A DNA stretch of 64,000 nucleotides from DASRWI01 sp035654655. GTDB lineage: Bacteria > Bacteroidota > Ignavibacteria > Ignavibacteriales > Ignavibacteriaceae. Positions 24,035 to 33,661 of the stretch are shown one piece after another. The notes below the pieces were generated by a model. That model was not told the origin of the DNA. It made no database searches and worked only from the letters and a program-made list of their open reading frames with translations. The DNA lies in contig DASRWI010000030.1 of assembly GCA_035654655.1 (NCBI GenBank), positions 186,001-250,000 on the forward strand, read 5' to 3'. Position numbers and translations under genes: made by a program. Position 1 is the stretch's first letter, and every line of letters begins with the position of its first letter.

Positions 24035-25892
24035 ATTTCTTATTCTCAGTTAAAACACTCTTTGTAAACATCATATTTGGATCATTAGGATTTTTAGGAG
24101 GAGTCTTACCTTGTTCATCAAGAGGTTTCTGACTCTTTTTCCATTCATCTTTTTTCAAATAAGCCATAATCATTTTCTTAGCAATAGGTGCAGCCCAGGT
24201 AGCACCGAAACCTACATTCTCAACCACAATAGCAAAAGCTATTTTAGGGTTTTCAGATGGAGCAAATCCTATAAAGAATGCATGGTCTTTGCCATGTGGA
24301 TTTTGAGCAGTTCCTGTTTTTCCGGATATATTTATATCCTGCATTTTTATACTAGTTGCAGTACCTGCACCATTTACCACTCGATACATACCTTCTTTAA
24401 CAATATCAAAAGTTTTTTGAGATACATGGGTGTTTAATTCGTCAAATTTAAATGGAATCATTTTTCCTGTTTTGTCATCAATGTAACCTTTTACAATATG
24501 AGGAGTGAATGTTTTTCCATTATTAGCGATTAGAGATGTATACTGAGCTAATTGAATAGGTGTAACACTTACTTCACCCTGACCAATTCCTAAACTTGCC
24601 ATAATACTTCTAGGCCATTTAGGGCCATATATTTTCTGATAAAATGCTTCTGTCGGAATAAAACCTTTTACTTCTTCATTTAAATCGACATTAGTTTTTT
24701 GAGCGAAACCAAATTTTCTGCAATATTCAGCCCACCTATCTAATCCAATTTTATATATTAATTGATAGAAGAAAACGTTGCAAGATTTTTCAATAGCGGT
24801 TTTTACATTTATAGTTCCATGAGCTCCATGGCATTTAAATGGTCGACCAAAATACCAGGTACCTCCGCAAGAGATAGTTGTATTTTCATTAATTACACCT
24901 AATTCCAAAGCAGCAATTGCAGCTATAACTTTGAAAGTAGAACCTGGAGGTTTTACAGACATAGTAGCTCTATTAAAAAGAGGTTTCTCAACATCTGTAT
25001 ATAATTCTGTTAAATAATCTCTAGGAGTTACATATGAAAACTGGTTCAAGTCATAGTCAGGGGCACTTACCATTGCAATGATTTCACCGGTTTTAGGTTC
25101 AATTGCAACTACAGCACCACGATGTCCTTTTAATTCTTGTTCAGCTACTTTTTGAACATCACCATCAATTGAAAGAACAAGATCGTGACCTTTAATGGAT
25201 TTAGTATCTTGCGTACCATCTTTGAATTTTCCAATTTCTTTTCTTTTAGCATCAACAAGTATATAGTTAAAGCCTTTGATTCCCCTAACTTCTTTTTCAT
25301 AAGTTTTTTCAATTCCATTATGACCAACATAATCTCCCGGCTCATAATAATCATTTTCTTTTTCTAACTGAGTAGGAGAGATTTCTTTAGAATATCCGAA
25401 AACGTGAGAACCCATTACTTCATAAGGGTAACCTCTTTGCATTTCTACAATGTAGTCAACTCCTGCTAAATGTTCTGAATTTTCTTCCAGCCAGGCAACA
25501 GCATTAAAGTCAATTCCTCTTCTGATTCTAATAGGAATGTATTTTGAATAAAATCTGTTTTTATATAGCATTTTATCTATATACCCGGGATCAAGGTCAA
25601 GAACAGTTTCTAATATGGGGCTCAATTTCTTGTTGTATTCAGAAGGTGTAATTCTAACTGTATAAGCAGGGACGTTATTAACGATAACATTTTTATTCCT
25701 ATCATAAAATACACCTCTCAATGGTATTTGTTCGATAGGCTTAATACTATTTGCAGCTGATTTTTCATCAAAAAGTTCATGTTGAAAAAGCTGCATCTGA
25801 GTTAACTTAAAAAAGAATATTGAAAAAACAGCAACTAAAATGAAATATATTATGCTTTTTCTTTCAACCGATGCAAATGAGTCAGTGCTCAA
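24024..25892 (-). CDS. mrdA: Penicillin-binding protein 2 (elongation transpeptidase)
   Basis: A 622-residue class B PBP: membrane anchor (12-30), PBP dimer/pedestal domain (45-230) with IPLRGVFYDRNKNVIVNN, and a transpeptidase domain (255-585) with nucleophile Ser318 and Lys321 in GSTFKVIA, SCN in EKSCNVFFYQ and KTG in ISGKTGTAQNPHG. It cross-links new peptidoglycan during elongation together with RodA. The start codon is TTG, supported by AAGGAG six bases upstream and by the usual MreD-PBP2 overlap: TTG and the mreD stop TGA share bases. A charged Pro/Lys-rich tail (590-622) follows the catalytic domain. Confidence 0.95.
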   Translation of the reverse strand: MSTDSFASVERKSIIYFILVAVFSIFFFKLTQMQLFQHELFDEKSAANSIKPIEQIPLRGVFYDRNKNVIVNNVPAYTVRITPSEYNKKLSPILETVLDLDPGYIDKMLYKNRFYSKYIPIRIRRGIDFNAVAWLEENSEHLAGVDYIVEMQRGYPYEVMGSHVFGYSKEISPTQLEKENDYYEPGDYVGHNGIEKTYEKEVRGIKGFNYILVDAKRKEIGKFKDGTQDTKSIKGHDLVLSIDGDVQKVAEQELKGHRGAVVAIEPKTGEIIAMVSAPDYDLNQFSYVTPRDYLTELYTDVEKPLFNRATMSVKPPGSTFKVIAAIAALELGVINENTTISCGGTWYFGRPFKCHGAHGTINVKTAIEKSCNVFFYQLIYKIGLDRWAEYCRKFGFAQKTNVDLNEEVKGFIPTEAFYQKIYGPKWPRSIMASLGIGQGEVSVTPIQLAQYTSLIANNGKTFTPHIVKGYIDDKTGKMIPFKFDELNTHVSQKTFDIVKEGMYRVVNGAGTATSIKMQDINISGKTGTAQNPHGKDHAFFIGFAPSENPKIAFAIVVENVGFGATWAAPIAKKMIMAYLKKDEWKKSQKPLDEQGKTPPKNPNDPNMMFTKSVLTENKKYAR

Positions 25893-26380
25893 CTAAAACT
25901 CCTTTTTGGATAAAAGAATACAACTATAAAACTTATTACAGCAGTATAAATACCCGGCAGCAGTCCTTGTTCGAAAAATAGAAGCAGTATATTAAAAGTA
26001 AATTCTTTTGATGAAAAAATAGAATAAAGTAAAGAATCTATTACTGCGCAGAGTAATACTATTAATGTAAACGAATAAGACTTGAAATAAGTTTCAATTT
26101 TATTTTCATTAGCAAAATAGCCAGCGGTAAAACCCGCCGCTGTTTTTGCGAACATCATACTTCCAATTAAACTTCCGGTTACCAAATCGTAAAGAAAACC
26201 AAAAATAAAACCAAGAACAGTACCATAAATCTGACCGGATTGCAATGTATAAAACACTAACAAGATAAGGATTAAATCAGGTACAAAGCCTCTAATTGAA
26301 ATTAAAGGAACCAATGTTAATTGGATAATTAATAATGGAATAAAAAGTAAAAAAGGAAAGATATAATTGGAATTGCGCAT
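25889..26380 (-). CDS. mreD: Rod-shape determining protein MreD
   Basis: A 163-residue membrane protein with five hydrophobic helices and the MreD pattern GFVPDLILILLVFYTLQSG then GTVLGFIFGFLYDLVTGSLIG. It links MreC, MreB and the RodA-PBP2 synthase in the elongasome. Sequence conservation in this family is low, so position between mreC and mrdA is part of the evidence. It starts 5 bases after mreC and ends within the TTG start of mrdA. Confidence 0.9.
   Translation of the reverse strand: MRNSNYIFPFLLFIPLLIIQLTLVPLISIRGFVPDLILILLVFYTLQSGQIYGTVLGFIFGFLYDLVTGSLIGSMMFAKTAAGFTAGYFANENKIETYFKSYSFTLIVLLCAVIDSLLYSIFSSKEFTFNILLLFFEQGLLPGIYTAVISFIVVFFYPKRSFS
25899..25904 (-). promoter_or_regulatory. 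Ribosome binding site deciding the TTG start of mrdA
   Basis: AAGGAG on the minus strand lies six bases upstream of TTG at 25892 and inside the end of mreD. It is one of the strongest Shine-Dalgarno sequences in the window and makes the rare TTG start credible. Confidence 0.7.
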
Positions 26381-26385
26381 GCTAT

Positions 26386-27216
26386 TTATTTATTGAAAAA
26401 ATTTAATTCCAGATCATTTTTTTGTTTGCTTTGAACTACCTTAATAACAAAAACATTTTCAGATCTATCTAAATCAGCTATAGGTGTAAGTCTCACTTCA
26501 TTAAAAATTCCAGTTTCAACTTGTGTTAATTCAACTACTTTACCAACAGGAATCGTAAAAGGTATAATTGAACTAATATCCGAGGTAACTATAATATCAT
26601 TGGGTTTGATATCATAAGTTTTAGGAACATTTACTATAACAAGGTCAGAACCATTCCATTTCATTAGACCATCAACTCTGCTTCTTTGATTTTTTACGGC
26701 TAATTTTAATTCGCTGTTTCTCAAAGTACGAACAATGGAAAAATCACCTGAAGTATTATAGATAATGCCGACCAACCCCTGATCATTTATTACAGGCATA
26801 CCGGGTTTTATTCCATCATTTTCACCTTTATTCAAAGTAAAAACATTTTGAGAACGGGATAAAGATTTAGATATTATAGTTGCTGGTAATAATGGGAAGG
26901 TGGTAGTATCTTTAATACCAACCAATCCTTTTAATTCTTTATTTGTTACTTCATAATCTCTAAGCTTATTCACCTTAAGCATCAATTCAGCATTTTTTCT
27001 TCTTAAAGTTTCATTTTCACTTCTAAGACTACTTGTACTAAAGACATCGGAAATAACGGATGTTACTGATGCAAAAGTACCGAATGAAATAGCTTTTACT
27101 TTTTTAATTCCCGGTTGCTCATTTAAGGAAATTAAAATTAAAGAAACAACAAGAAGCACGACAAGAATTATGTACTCTTTAAACTCTTCCCAGAGATTCG
27201 AAAAAATTCTTAGCAT
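26386..27216 (-). CDS. mreC: Rod-shape determining protein MreC
   Basis: A 276-residue bitopic protein: short cytoplasmic start, membrane helix (14-30), coiled coil (60-100; SLRSENETLRRKNAELMLKV) and two periplasmic beta-barrel domains with LPATIISKSLSRSQNVFTLN, GENDGIKPGMPVINDQGLVG and DIIVTSDISSIIPFTIPVGK. MreC activates the RodA-PBP2 pair from the periplasmic side. The ATG overlaps the mreB stop by one base (TAATG). A short Lys/Asn-rich tail ends the protein. Confidence 0.94.
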   Translation of the reverse strand: MLRIFSNLWEEFKEYIILVVLLVVSLILISLNEQPGIKKVKAISFGTFASVTSVISDVFSTSSLRSENETLRRKNAELMLKVNKLRDYEVTNKELKGLVGIKDTTTFPLLPATIISKSLSRSQNVFTLNKGENDGIKPGMPVINDQGLVGIIYNTSGDFSIVRTLRNSELKLAVKNQRSRVDGLMKWNGSDLVIVNVPKTYDIKPNDIIVTSDISSIIPFTIPVGKVVELTQVETGIFNEVRLTPIADLDRSENVFVIKVVQSKQKNDLELNFFNK

Positions 27217-28241
27217 TAATATCTTCTATTGCGAATAAGTACTTTAGAATAGTGATTAAGATTGTCAATTACTTTGCCTGCACCTCGAGCAACAGCAGTT
27301 AAAGGGTCTTCAGCAACGTGAACAGGGAGGTTGGTTTCCATTCTCAATCTTTGGTCCAAACCTTTTAATAAAGCACCACCACCAGTTATCATAACACCAC
27401 GGTCTAAAATATCAGCTGATAATTCAGGAGGAGTTCTTTCGAGTGATTGTTTAACTGCATCAATTATTTGAACTATCGCTTCATTTAAGGATTCCCTGAT
27501 TTCAACAGAACTAACCTCAGTAGTTTTAGGGACACCACCTACTAAATCTCTTCCTTTAACTTGAATTGTAATTTCTTCTTCAAGAGGCATAGCAGAACCT
27601 ACTTCGCATTTAATTGCTTCAGCTGTTCTTTCACCAATAAGGATATTATGATTTTTCTTAAAGAATTGCATAATGGCATAATTCATTTCATCGCCGGCAA
27701 TTCTAATTGATTCTTCATTTACAATTCCTGATAAGGCTATAACCGCTATTTCTGTTGTTCCGCCGCCAATATCAATAATCATATTACCAACAGGTGCTTC
27801 AACATCAATACCTATTCCAATAGCAGCAGCCATAGGCTCAGCAATAAGATGTACTTCTTTTGCTCCGGCATGTTCAGCACTATCTCTTACTGCACGTTTT
27901 TCAACTTCAGTAACACCGCTTGGTACCGCTACAACAATTCTTTTGCTTGAAAATGCACCGCCTCTAACTTTTTTAATAAAGGCTCTTATCATACCTTCAG
28001 CAATTTCAAAGTCAGCAATAACACCATCACGCATTGGTCTGCTAACTCTTATATCTTTATGTTCTCTACCTTGCATTTCTTTAGCTTTGTTCCCAAGAGC
28101 TATAATTTTTTTGGTGTTTCTATCAAAAGCCACGATAGAAGGTTCGTTTAAAACAATTCCTTTTCCTTTAACGTGGATGAGAGTGTTTGCAGTCCCTAAA
28201 TCCATAGCGATATCTGCTGAGAAAAAATCAAATAAACCCAT
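27216..28241 (-). CDS. mreB: Actin-like cell-shape protein MreB
   Basis: A 341-residue bacterial actin that forms membrane-associated filaments and positions the elongation machinery. Nucleotide-binding signatures are clear: phosphate 1 IAMDLGTANTLIHVKGKG, phosphate 2 MIIDIGGGTTEIAVIALSG and the adenosine motif MITGGGALLKGLDQ. The N-terminal GLFDFFSAD can serve as the membrane-binding segment. Length and motifs are standard. GAGGA precedes the ATG by three to four bases. The gene follows purH by only 7 bases, so mre expression is probably tied to purine gene transcription. Confidence 0.97.
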   Translation of the reverse strand: MGLFDFFSADIAMDLGTANTLIHVKGKGIVLNEPSIVAFDRNTKKIIALGNKAKEMQGREHKDIRVSRPMRDGVIADFEIAEGMIRAFIKKVRGGAFSSKRIVVAVPSGVTEVEKRAVRDSAEHAGAKEVHLIAEPMAAAIGIGIDVEAPVGNMIIDIGGGTTEIAVIALSGIVNEESIRIAGDEMNYAIMQFFKKNHNILIGERTAEAIKCEVGSAMPLEEEITIQVKGRDLVGGVPKTTEVSSVEIRESLNEAIVQIIDAVKQSLERTPPELSADILDRGVMITGGGALLKGLDQRLRMETNLPVHVAEDPLTAVARGAGKVIDNLNHYSKVLIRNRRY

Positions 28242-28248
28242 AATTCCT

Positions 28249-29766
28249 CTAGTGTTTAAAGTGTCTAATTCCTGTAAAAATCATTGATATATTATTTTCA
28301 TTAGCTGCTTCAATTACTTCATTATCCCTTACTGAGCCACCAGGTTGAATAACTGAAACGGCACCACATTTAATTATTTCAAGCAAACCATCTGCAAATG
28401 GAAAGAAAGCATCTGAGGCTGCTGCACAACCTATAAGGTCTAAGCCATGTTCAATACTTTTCATCTTTGCAATTTTTGCTGAATCAATCCTGGACATTTG
28501 TCCGGCACCAACGCCTAAAGTAGCTTTGTCTTTTACAAATACAATGGCATTGGATTTTGTATGTTTAGCAACTATCCAGGCAAATTTTAAATCTTCAATT
28601 TCTTTAGCTGAAGGTTGTTTTTTAGTGACAACTTTAAGCTGTTCTTCAATTAAGGTAATTTTATCACTATCCTGTGCTAAAACTCCTCCCGGAATATTTC
28701 TAAACGAAGATGAACTATTCTTAATTGACTTTAATTGCTTGAGTAAACGTCTGTCTTTTTTCTTAAAAAGAATTTTTTTAGCTTCATCAGTAAAATCAGG
28801 TGCACATACAATCTCAAGAAATATTTCATTCAATTTTAATGCAACATTTTCATCTACTAAGGAATTAAAAACAACAATACCACCAAAAGCTGAAACAGGA
28901 TCGCACTTCAATGCTTTTGTATAAGCATCTAATGCGTTAAAACTTGTTGCCGCTCCTGCTGCATTATTGTGTTTAATAATAGCACAAGAATTTTCTTCAA
29001 GATCTTCAATAAGCTCAACTGCTGCAGTTAAGTCCAGTATATTATTATAAGATAACTCCTTACCATGAAAAACTTCAAAATATTCGGAAAAATTACCATA
29101 AATAGAAGCTTTCTGATGCGGGTTTTCACCATACCTCAGCTCTTTTTCAAGCGGAAAATTAATTCTTAAATTTGATTTAGAAAGTTCAAATTTATCTTCA
29201 AGATAATTGGCAATGTAGGTATCATATTCAGATGTATGAGCAAAAGCTTCAACTGCTAATTTCTGTCTTAATTTAATATTTACATTGTTGTTTTTGAGCT
29301 CACTAATAAACGATGAATACTGACGAGGATTAGTTAAAACAGAAACAAACTTATAATTTTTTGCAGACGCTCTAATTAAACTTGGTCCTCCAATATCAAT
29401 ATTCTCAATAATATTATCGAGAGTACTTTCAGGATTTTTAGTAGTTTTTACAAAAGGATAAAGATTTACACAAACAATATCTATAGGTAAAATATTATTT
29501 TTTTCTGCTTGTTCTATATCTTCCTTGATATCTCTGCGATAAAGAATGCCGCCAAAAATTTTTGGATGTAATGTTTTTACTCTTCCATCAAAAACTTCAG
29601 GAAAGCCGGTAAGGGTGGATATCTCAGTAACTTGTAAATTATTTTCTCTAAGAAGCTTTGCAGTATTGCCTGTAGCAATAATATCATAATTCAGGTTAAT
29701 AAGTTCATTTGCAAAATCTAATATATTAGATTTATCAGATACACTTATTAATGCTAATTTTTTCAA
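28249..29766 (-). CDS. purH: Bifunctional AICAR formyltransferase / IMP cyclohydrolase
   Basis: A 505-residue enzyme for the last two steps of IMP synthesis. The N-terminal IMP cyclohydrolase (MGS-like domain, 1-150) starts KLALISVSDKSNILDFA and has LTGFPEVFDGRVKTLHPKI. The C-terminal AICAR transformylase (200-505) contains RYGENPHQKASIYG, AIIKHNNAAGAATS with the catalytic Lys-His pair, SDAFFPFADG and a C-terminal FTGIRHFKH. Both active sites look complete. It starts 15 bases after purN, and mreB follows 7 bases after its stop, inside one compact run. Confidence 0.96.
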   Translation of the reverse strand: MKKLALISVSDKSNILDFANELINLNYDIIATGNTAKLLRENNLQVTEISTLTGFPEVFDGRVKTLHPKIFGGILYRRDIKEDIEQAEKNNILPIDIVCVNLYPFVKTTKNPESTLDNIIENIDIGGPSLIRASAKNYKFVSVLTNPRQYSSFISELKNNNVNIKLRQKLAVEAFAHTSEYDTYIANYLEDKFELSKSNLRINFPLEKELRYGENPHQKASIYGNFSEYFEVFHGKELSYNNILDLTAAVELIEDLEENSCAIIKHNNAAGAATSFNALDAYTKALKCDPVSAFGGIVVFNSLVDENVALKLNEIFLEIVCAPDFTDEAKKILFKKKDRRLLKQLKSIKNSSSSFRNIPGGVLAQDSDKITLIEEQLKVVTKKQPSAKEIEDLKFAWIVAKHTKSNAIVFVKDKATLGVGAGQMSRIDSAKIAKMKSIEHGLDLIGCAAASDAFFPFADGLLEIIKCGAVSVIQPGGSVRDNEVIEAANENNISMIFTGIRHFKH

Positions 29767-29781
29767 TTATTTTATTCTCTA

Positions 29782-30387
29782 TTAATTTTCTATAATAATT
29801 CTATTATTAACTTCTTTAATTTTTCCTTCAGCTATTTTTTCAACAACAAAAGGAAGAATTTGGTGTTCAACCTGGAGAACTCTTTCAGCTATTTCTTCAG
29901 GAGATTGAACATCATTTATGTCAATAGCTTTTTGAGCTATTATCTTTCCTGTATCATAAGAATTATCTACAAAATGAACTGTAGGACCTGATACTTTACA
30001 GGAAGAATTAAATACTGCACTGTGAACATTCATCCCATACATTCCGGGACCTCCGAAAGAGGGGAGAAGTGCTGGATGAATATTTATTATTCTTCCCGAA
30101 TATAGATTTACCAATTTTTCCGGTATTAATTTCAAAAATCCGGCAAGAACAATTAAGTCAATTTTTGTGTCAGTAATAATTTTTATTACTTCATCATATG
30201 ATTTTGAACCCTCTTTATTCCCAATAGAATAAGAAGAGATGGAATATTTTCTTGCAATTTCAAAAGCTTTGCATTCGCTTTTGTCACTAAATACTAAAGA
30301 AACTCTAAATAATTCCCCATACTTGGGTGAATTTAATATTGCTTCTAAGTTTGAACCTCTACCTGATACAAAAACTGCAATTTTCAA
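29782..30387 (-). CDS. purN: Phosphoribosylglycinamide formyltransferase
   Basis: A 201-residue formyl-THF-dependent GAR transformylase (third step of purine synthesis). The start AVFVSGRGSNLEAIL binds the substrate phosphate, LAGFLKLIP lines the folate pocket, and the catalytic Asn-His-Asp set is seen in RIINIHPALLPSFGGPGMYG and the later HFVDNSYDTGKII. AGGA lies eight bases before the ATG. It is the first gene of the run purN-purH-mreBCD-mrdA-rodA-pyrF; about 96 bases separate it from the upstream TPR gene, enough for a promoter, though I see no convincing one. Confidence 0.95.
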   Translation of the reverse strand: MKIAVFVSGRGSNLEAILNSPKYGELFRVSLVFSDKSECKAFEIARKYSISSYSIGNKEGSKSYDEVIKIITDTKIDLIVLAGFLKLIPEKLVNLYSGRIINIHPALLPSFGGPGMYGMNVHSAVFNSSCKVSGPTVHFVDNSYDTGKIIAQKAIDINDVQSPEEIAERVLQVEHQILPFVVEKIAEGKIKEVNNRIIIEN

Positions 30388-30483
30388 GATTTCCTAATTC
30401 AAAATTTATTTAAGATATTAAAAATTAAAACCTTAAGAAACTAATGTAATCAAAAAATAAATAAATTTTAAGGTAATATTTAA

Positions 30484-32016
30484 CTAAAAATTAACTTTTT
30501 TGAGGGCTATGAAATAATTTTTTAATTTATTCTGATAATCATAATCTGTGTACTTATCTGCTTGGTCAATTATATCCTTCATTTTAAAGAAATCTGTTTG
30601 GATTTTATAAATTCTTGCAATATTAAAGCACGCAAATGGTTTAATCCAACTTTCTTCAGAAGAATTATTTTGGTATGCAGATAATGCAAGTTCTAAAGAT
30701 TTATCATAATTACCCAAATAAAAATTAGCATCACTTAAATAAAATAAAACTTCAGCTTTATGTTTTTCAGAATCAGAATAATTTAGTAAAGTTGATAAAG
30801 AATCAATTGCTTCCTGATAGTTCGAATCTTCAATAAAATTAGAATATATTATTATTTTTTTTTCAATATCAGATAATTGTCTATTATAATAGATAGACCC
30901 TTTCCTTTTAGCATATAGGTCATCATCAAGGTCATTATTACCTTTATCAGTATTCTTATAGTATACTAACGAACTATCTCTTAAATCAGTAAGTTCATAG
31001 CTTAAACCAATTCTATAAGAAGCGATGCCGGTATAATTATTATCCTTAGTTTTATTTAAAAAGATAGAATAGAATTTTTTTGCACTATCAAATTCATTTT
31101 TCTTAAAGTAGACATCTCCTAAAAGAAAATTTGAAAAAGCATAAAGCTGTATGAATTTGGAATCTTCTTCTTTTGTTAGAGATAATAAAATTGAATGAGC
31201 ATTGTCCAAGTTTTTTTGTTTAACGTTTAAAACTGCAAATGCATAATTAAAAAGTTTATTGTAAGGAAACTTTTTTATTAATGCTTTTAAATAATTGGAA
31301 GAAGTATTGAAGTCGTAAAGATTCTCTGAAAATATTTGAGATAAATAATATTGTGCTTCTATCTTTGTATAATTTCCTTTTTGTGCAGCAGTTTCAAGAT
31401 ATTTAATTCCTGTATCTTTGTCTCCCTTTACTCCGGCAACTGATAAAGCCCATTTAAATGCTGCAGGAATTTGCCCAACAGCAAAATTATAAATACCTAA
31501 TCCAAATAGTGCATCATAATTATCTCTATTTAATTCAAGAGATTTAGACAAATAGTTTTCGGCTTTTTTAGCTGCCCAAATTGCATCAATTTGTTTTTGA
31601 GCTTGGTTAAAGACTACTGAACGATAAATATAATTAGTACCCAAAATAGTTAGAAGCCTTTCATCATTAGGCTGCAGTTCTATTTGCTTTTCACAAAGTT
31701 CCAAAACTTTATCTGAATATTTATTAAACTGTAAATAATCTTCATTTAAATTATTACTTAGATAATACCACATGTAAACATCAGATAGGAAATGGTATCC
31801 TCTAGGATCATCAGGATACTTTGTTGTAATTTTATTAAAATCACTTTCTGCATTAGTCCATTTAAAAGAATATAAATTATCTAATCCTGGTTTTATTAAT
31901 TTATCGATATCAACTTGTGCATATGAATGATTGCTAAGTAAAAAACTAAATAGAGCCATTATAAAAATGGCTCTATAAATAAAAAAAATATTTCCAGAAA
32001 AAGATTTATTTAGCAT
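30484..32016 (-). CDS. Exported tetratricopeptide-repeat protein, overlaps pyrG
   Basis: A 510-residue helical-repeat protein with a signal peptide whose hydrophobic core is IFIMALFSFLLSNHSYAQ; an internal Met near residue 20 could be the real start. TPR-like helices run from about 45 to the end, e.g. YKWTNAESDF-type SFKWTNAESDFNKITTKYP, YDALFGLGIYNFAVGQ, FLLGDVYFKKNEFDSAKKFY and YLSDANFYLGNYDKSLE. Role unknown; secreted TPR proteins usually scaffold envelope complexes. The first 250 residues are clearly related to the protein at 48060-49094. The gene starts 11 bases inside the end of pyrG, so translation is coupled to it. Confidence 0.8.
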   Translation of the reverse strand: MLNKSFSGNIFFIYRAIFIMALFSFLLSNHSYAQVDIDKLIKPGLDNLYSFKWTNAESDFNKITTKYPDDPRGYHFLSDVYMWYYLSNNLNEDYLQFNKYSDKVLELCEKQIELQPNDERLLTILGTNYIYRSVVFNQAQKQIDAIWAAKKAENYLSKSLELNRDNYDALFGLGIYNFAVGQIPAAFKWALSVAGVKGDKDTGIKYLETAAQKGNYTKIEAQYYLSQIFSENLYDFNTSSNYLKALIKKFPYNKLFNYAFAVLNVKQKNLDNAHSILLSLTKEEDSKFIQLYAFSNFLLGDVYFKKNEFDSAKKFYSIFLNKTKDNNYTGIASYRIGLSYELTDLRDSSLVYYKNTDKGNNDLDDDLYAKRKGSIYYNRQLSDIEKKIIIYSNFIEDSNYQEAIDSLSTLLNYSDSEKHKAEVLFYLSDANFYLGNYDKSLELALSAYQNNSSEESWIKPFACFNIARIYKIQTDFFKMKDIIDQADKYTDYDYQNKLKNYFIALKKVNF

Positions 32017-33646
32017 TAGAAGTCTTTTTTGTTTTAGAATAATCTAAAGACGCTTTAACAAATTCTCTAAATAAAGGATGAGCTTTTGCAGCTCTTGATT
32101 TTAATTCTGGGTGAAATTGACAACCTAAAAACCATGGATGGTTAGGGAGCTCAACAATTTCTACCAACTCTCTATCAGGAGATAGTCCTGAAAAAACTAA
32201 ACCTTTAGAAGATAATATACCTCTAAACTTATTATTTACTTCATATCTATGTCTATGTCTTTCAGTGATAAACTCATTCCCATATGCGTGGAAAGCTTTT
32301 GTATCAGACTCGACATTACAAGGATAAGAACCTAATCTCATAGTTGCACCCATATTTTTTATATTCTTTTGATCAGGCATTAAATCAATAACATTGTACT
32401 TATTCTTTTTAAATTCTGAACTATGTGCTTTTTGCATTCCACAAACATTACGAGCATACTCAATAACAGCGCATTGCATCCCTAAACAAATACCAAAGAA
32501 AGGAATAACATTTTCTCTTGCATATTGAATAGCTCTAATTTTTCCTTCAATGCCTCTTTCACCAAAACCACCTGGAATTAATATTCCGCTAATCCCTTCA
32601 AGATTCTTTTTGATGTTCTCTTCAGTTTCACATTCTTCAGAACTTATCAACTTAACATTAACTTTGGTATTATTTTCAGAGCCTGCGTGAACGAAGGCTT
32701 CAATTATACTTTTATATGCATCTTTATTATCTATATATTTACCACAAACTGCAATGTCAATTGTGTGTTGAGGATTCTTAATACGTTGAACTAAATTTTC
32801 CCAAACTTCAATTTTAATTTTTTTGTCTGGGAGATGAAGACGCTTTATAACCAGTTGGTCAAATTTTTCTTTAAATAGCACAAGAGGAATTTCATATATA
32901 GTAGAACAATCATAAGCAGAAAATACTGCTTTACTTTCCACATTACAGAACAAAGCAATTTTTTCTCGTAATTCTTTACTTAATTTTTTTTCGGAACGAC
33001 ACACAATCATATCAGGTTGAATACCAAGAGAAAGTAAGTTTTTTACACTATGCTGGGTAGGTTTTGTTTTAACCTCTCCAGCTGCAGAAATGTAAGGGAC
33101 TAAAGTAACGTGTATGTTTAATGTATTCTTTCTACCAAACTCTAAAGTAAGTTGTCTCATTGCTTCCATAAAGGGGAGTGATTCTATATCACCGACAGTA
33201 CCACCTATTTCAGTTATAATTGCATCGTACTCACCTAATTCTGCAAGTTTGGTCATCCTTCGTTTGATTTCGTCTGTTATATGAGGAATAACCTGGACAG
33301 TGGCTCCAAGGTAGTCACCTCTACGTTCTCTGGTTATTACTTCATTATAGACCTGGCCAGTAGTTGTATTGTTAGCACGTGACATACTAACATCTAAGAA
33401 CCTTTCATAGTGCCCCAAATCCAGGTCAGTTTCGGCACCATCATCAGTTACATAGACTTCTCCATGCTGAAATGGATTCATTGTTCCGGGGTCTACATTT
33501 ATATAAGGATCAAATTTTTGGATGGTTACTTTGAACCCTCTTTGTTTCAAAAGAAGTCCAAGAGCTGAGGCTGTAATACCTTTTCCTAAAGAGGAAACTA
33601 CACCGCCTGTTACAAAAATGAATTTAGTTTTATTTCTTGGGGCCAT
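32006..33646 (-). CDS. pyrG: CTP synthase
   Basis: Makes CTP from UTP, ATP and glutamine. With the ATG at 33646 the product is 546 residues, the usual length, and begins MAPRNKTKFIFVTGG. The synthase domain (1-275) has TGGVVSSLGKG and DPYINVDPGTMNPFQHGEVYVTDDGAETDLDLGHYERF (conserved in blocks); the glutaminase domain (295-546) has the oxyanion loop PGGFGERG, nucleophile Cys387 in GICLGMQ, and His-Glu in CQFHPELKS. Upstream in-frame ATGs at 33658 and 33700 are less likely, since a good promoter ends at about 33662. The TPR gene overlaps its 3' end by 11 bases. Confidence 0.96.
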   Translation of the reverse strand: MAPRNKTKFIFVTGGVVSSLGKGITASALGLLLKQRGFKVTIQKFDPYINVDPGTMNPFQHGEVYVTDDGAETDLDLGHYERFLDVSMSRANNTTTGQVYNEVITRERRGDYLGATVQVIPHITDEIKRRMTKLAELGEYDAIITEIGGTVGDIESLPFMEAMRQLTLEFGRKNTLNIHVTLVPYISAAGEVKTKPTQHSVKNLLSLGIQPDMIVCRSEKKLSKELREKIALFCNVESKAVFSAYDCSTIYEIPLVLFKEKFDQLVIKRLHLPDKKIKIEVWENLVQRIKNPQHTIDIAVCGKYIDNKDAYKSIIEAFVHAGSENNTKVNVKLISSEECETEENIKKNLEGISGILIPGGFGERGIEGKIRAIQYARENVIPFFGICLGMQCAVIEYARNVCGMQKAHSSEFKKNKYNVIDLMPDQKNIKNMGATMRLGSYPCNVESDTKAFHAYGNEFITERHRHRYEVNNKFRGILSSKGLVFSGLSPDRELVEIVELPNHPWFLGCQFHPELKSRAAKAHPLFREFVKASLDYSKTKKTSNAK

Positions 33647-33661
33647 TGGTTTTTGCATGCA

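Noticed and set aside
28526..28924. 132-residue plus-strand frame
   Set aside because: Antisense to purH, whose motifs are intact in this region.
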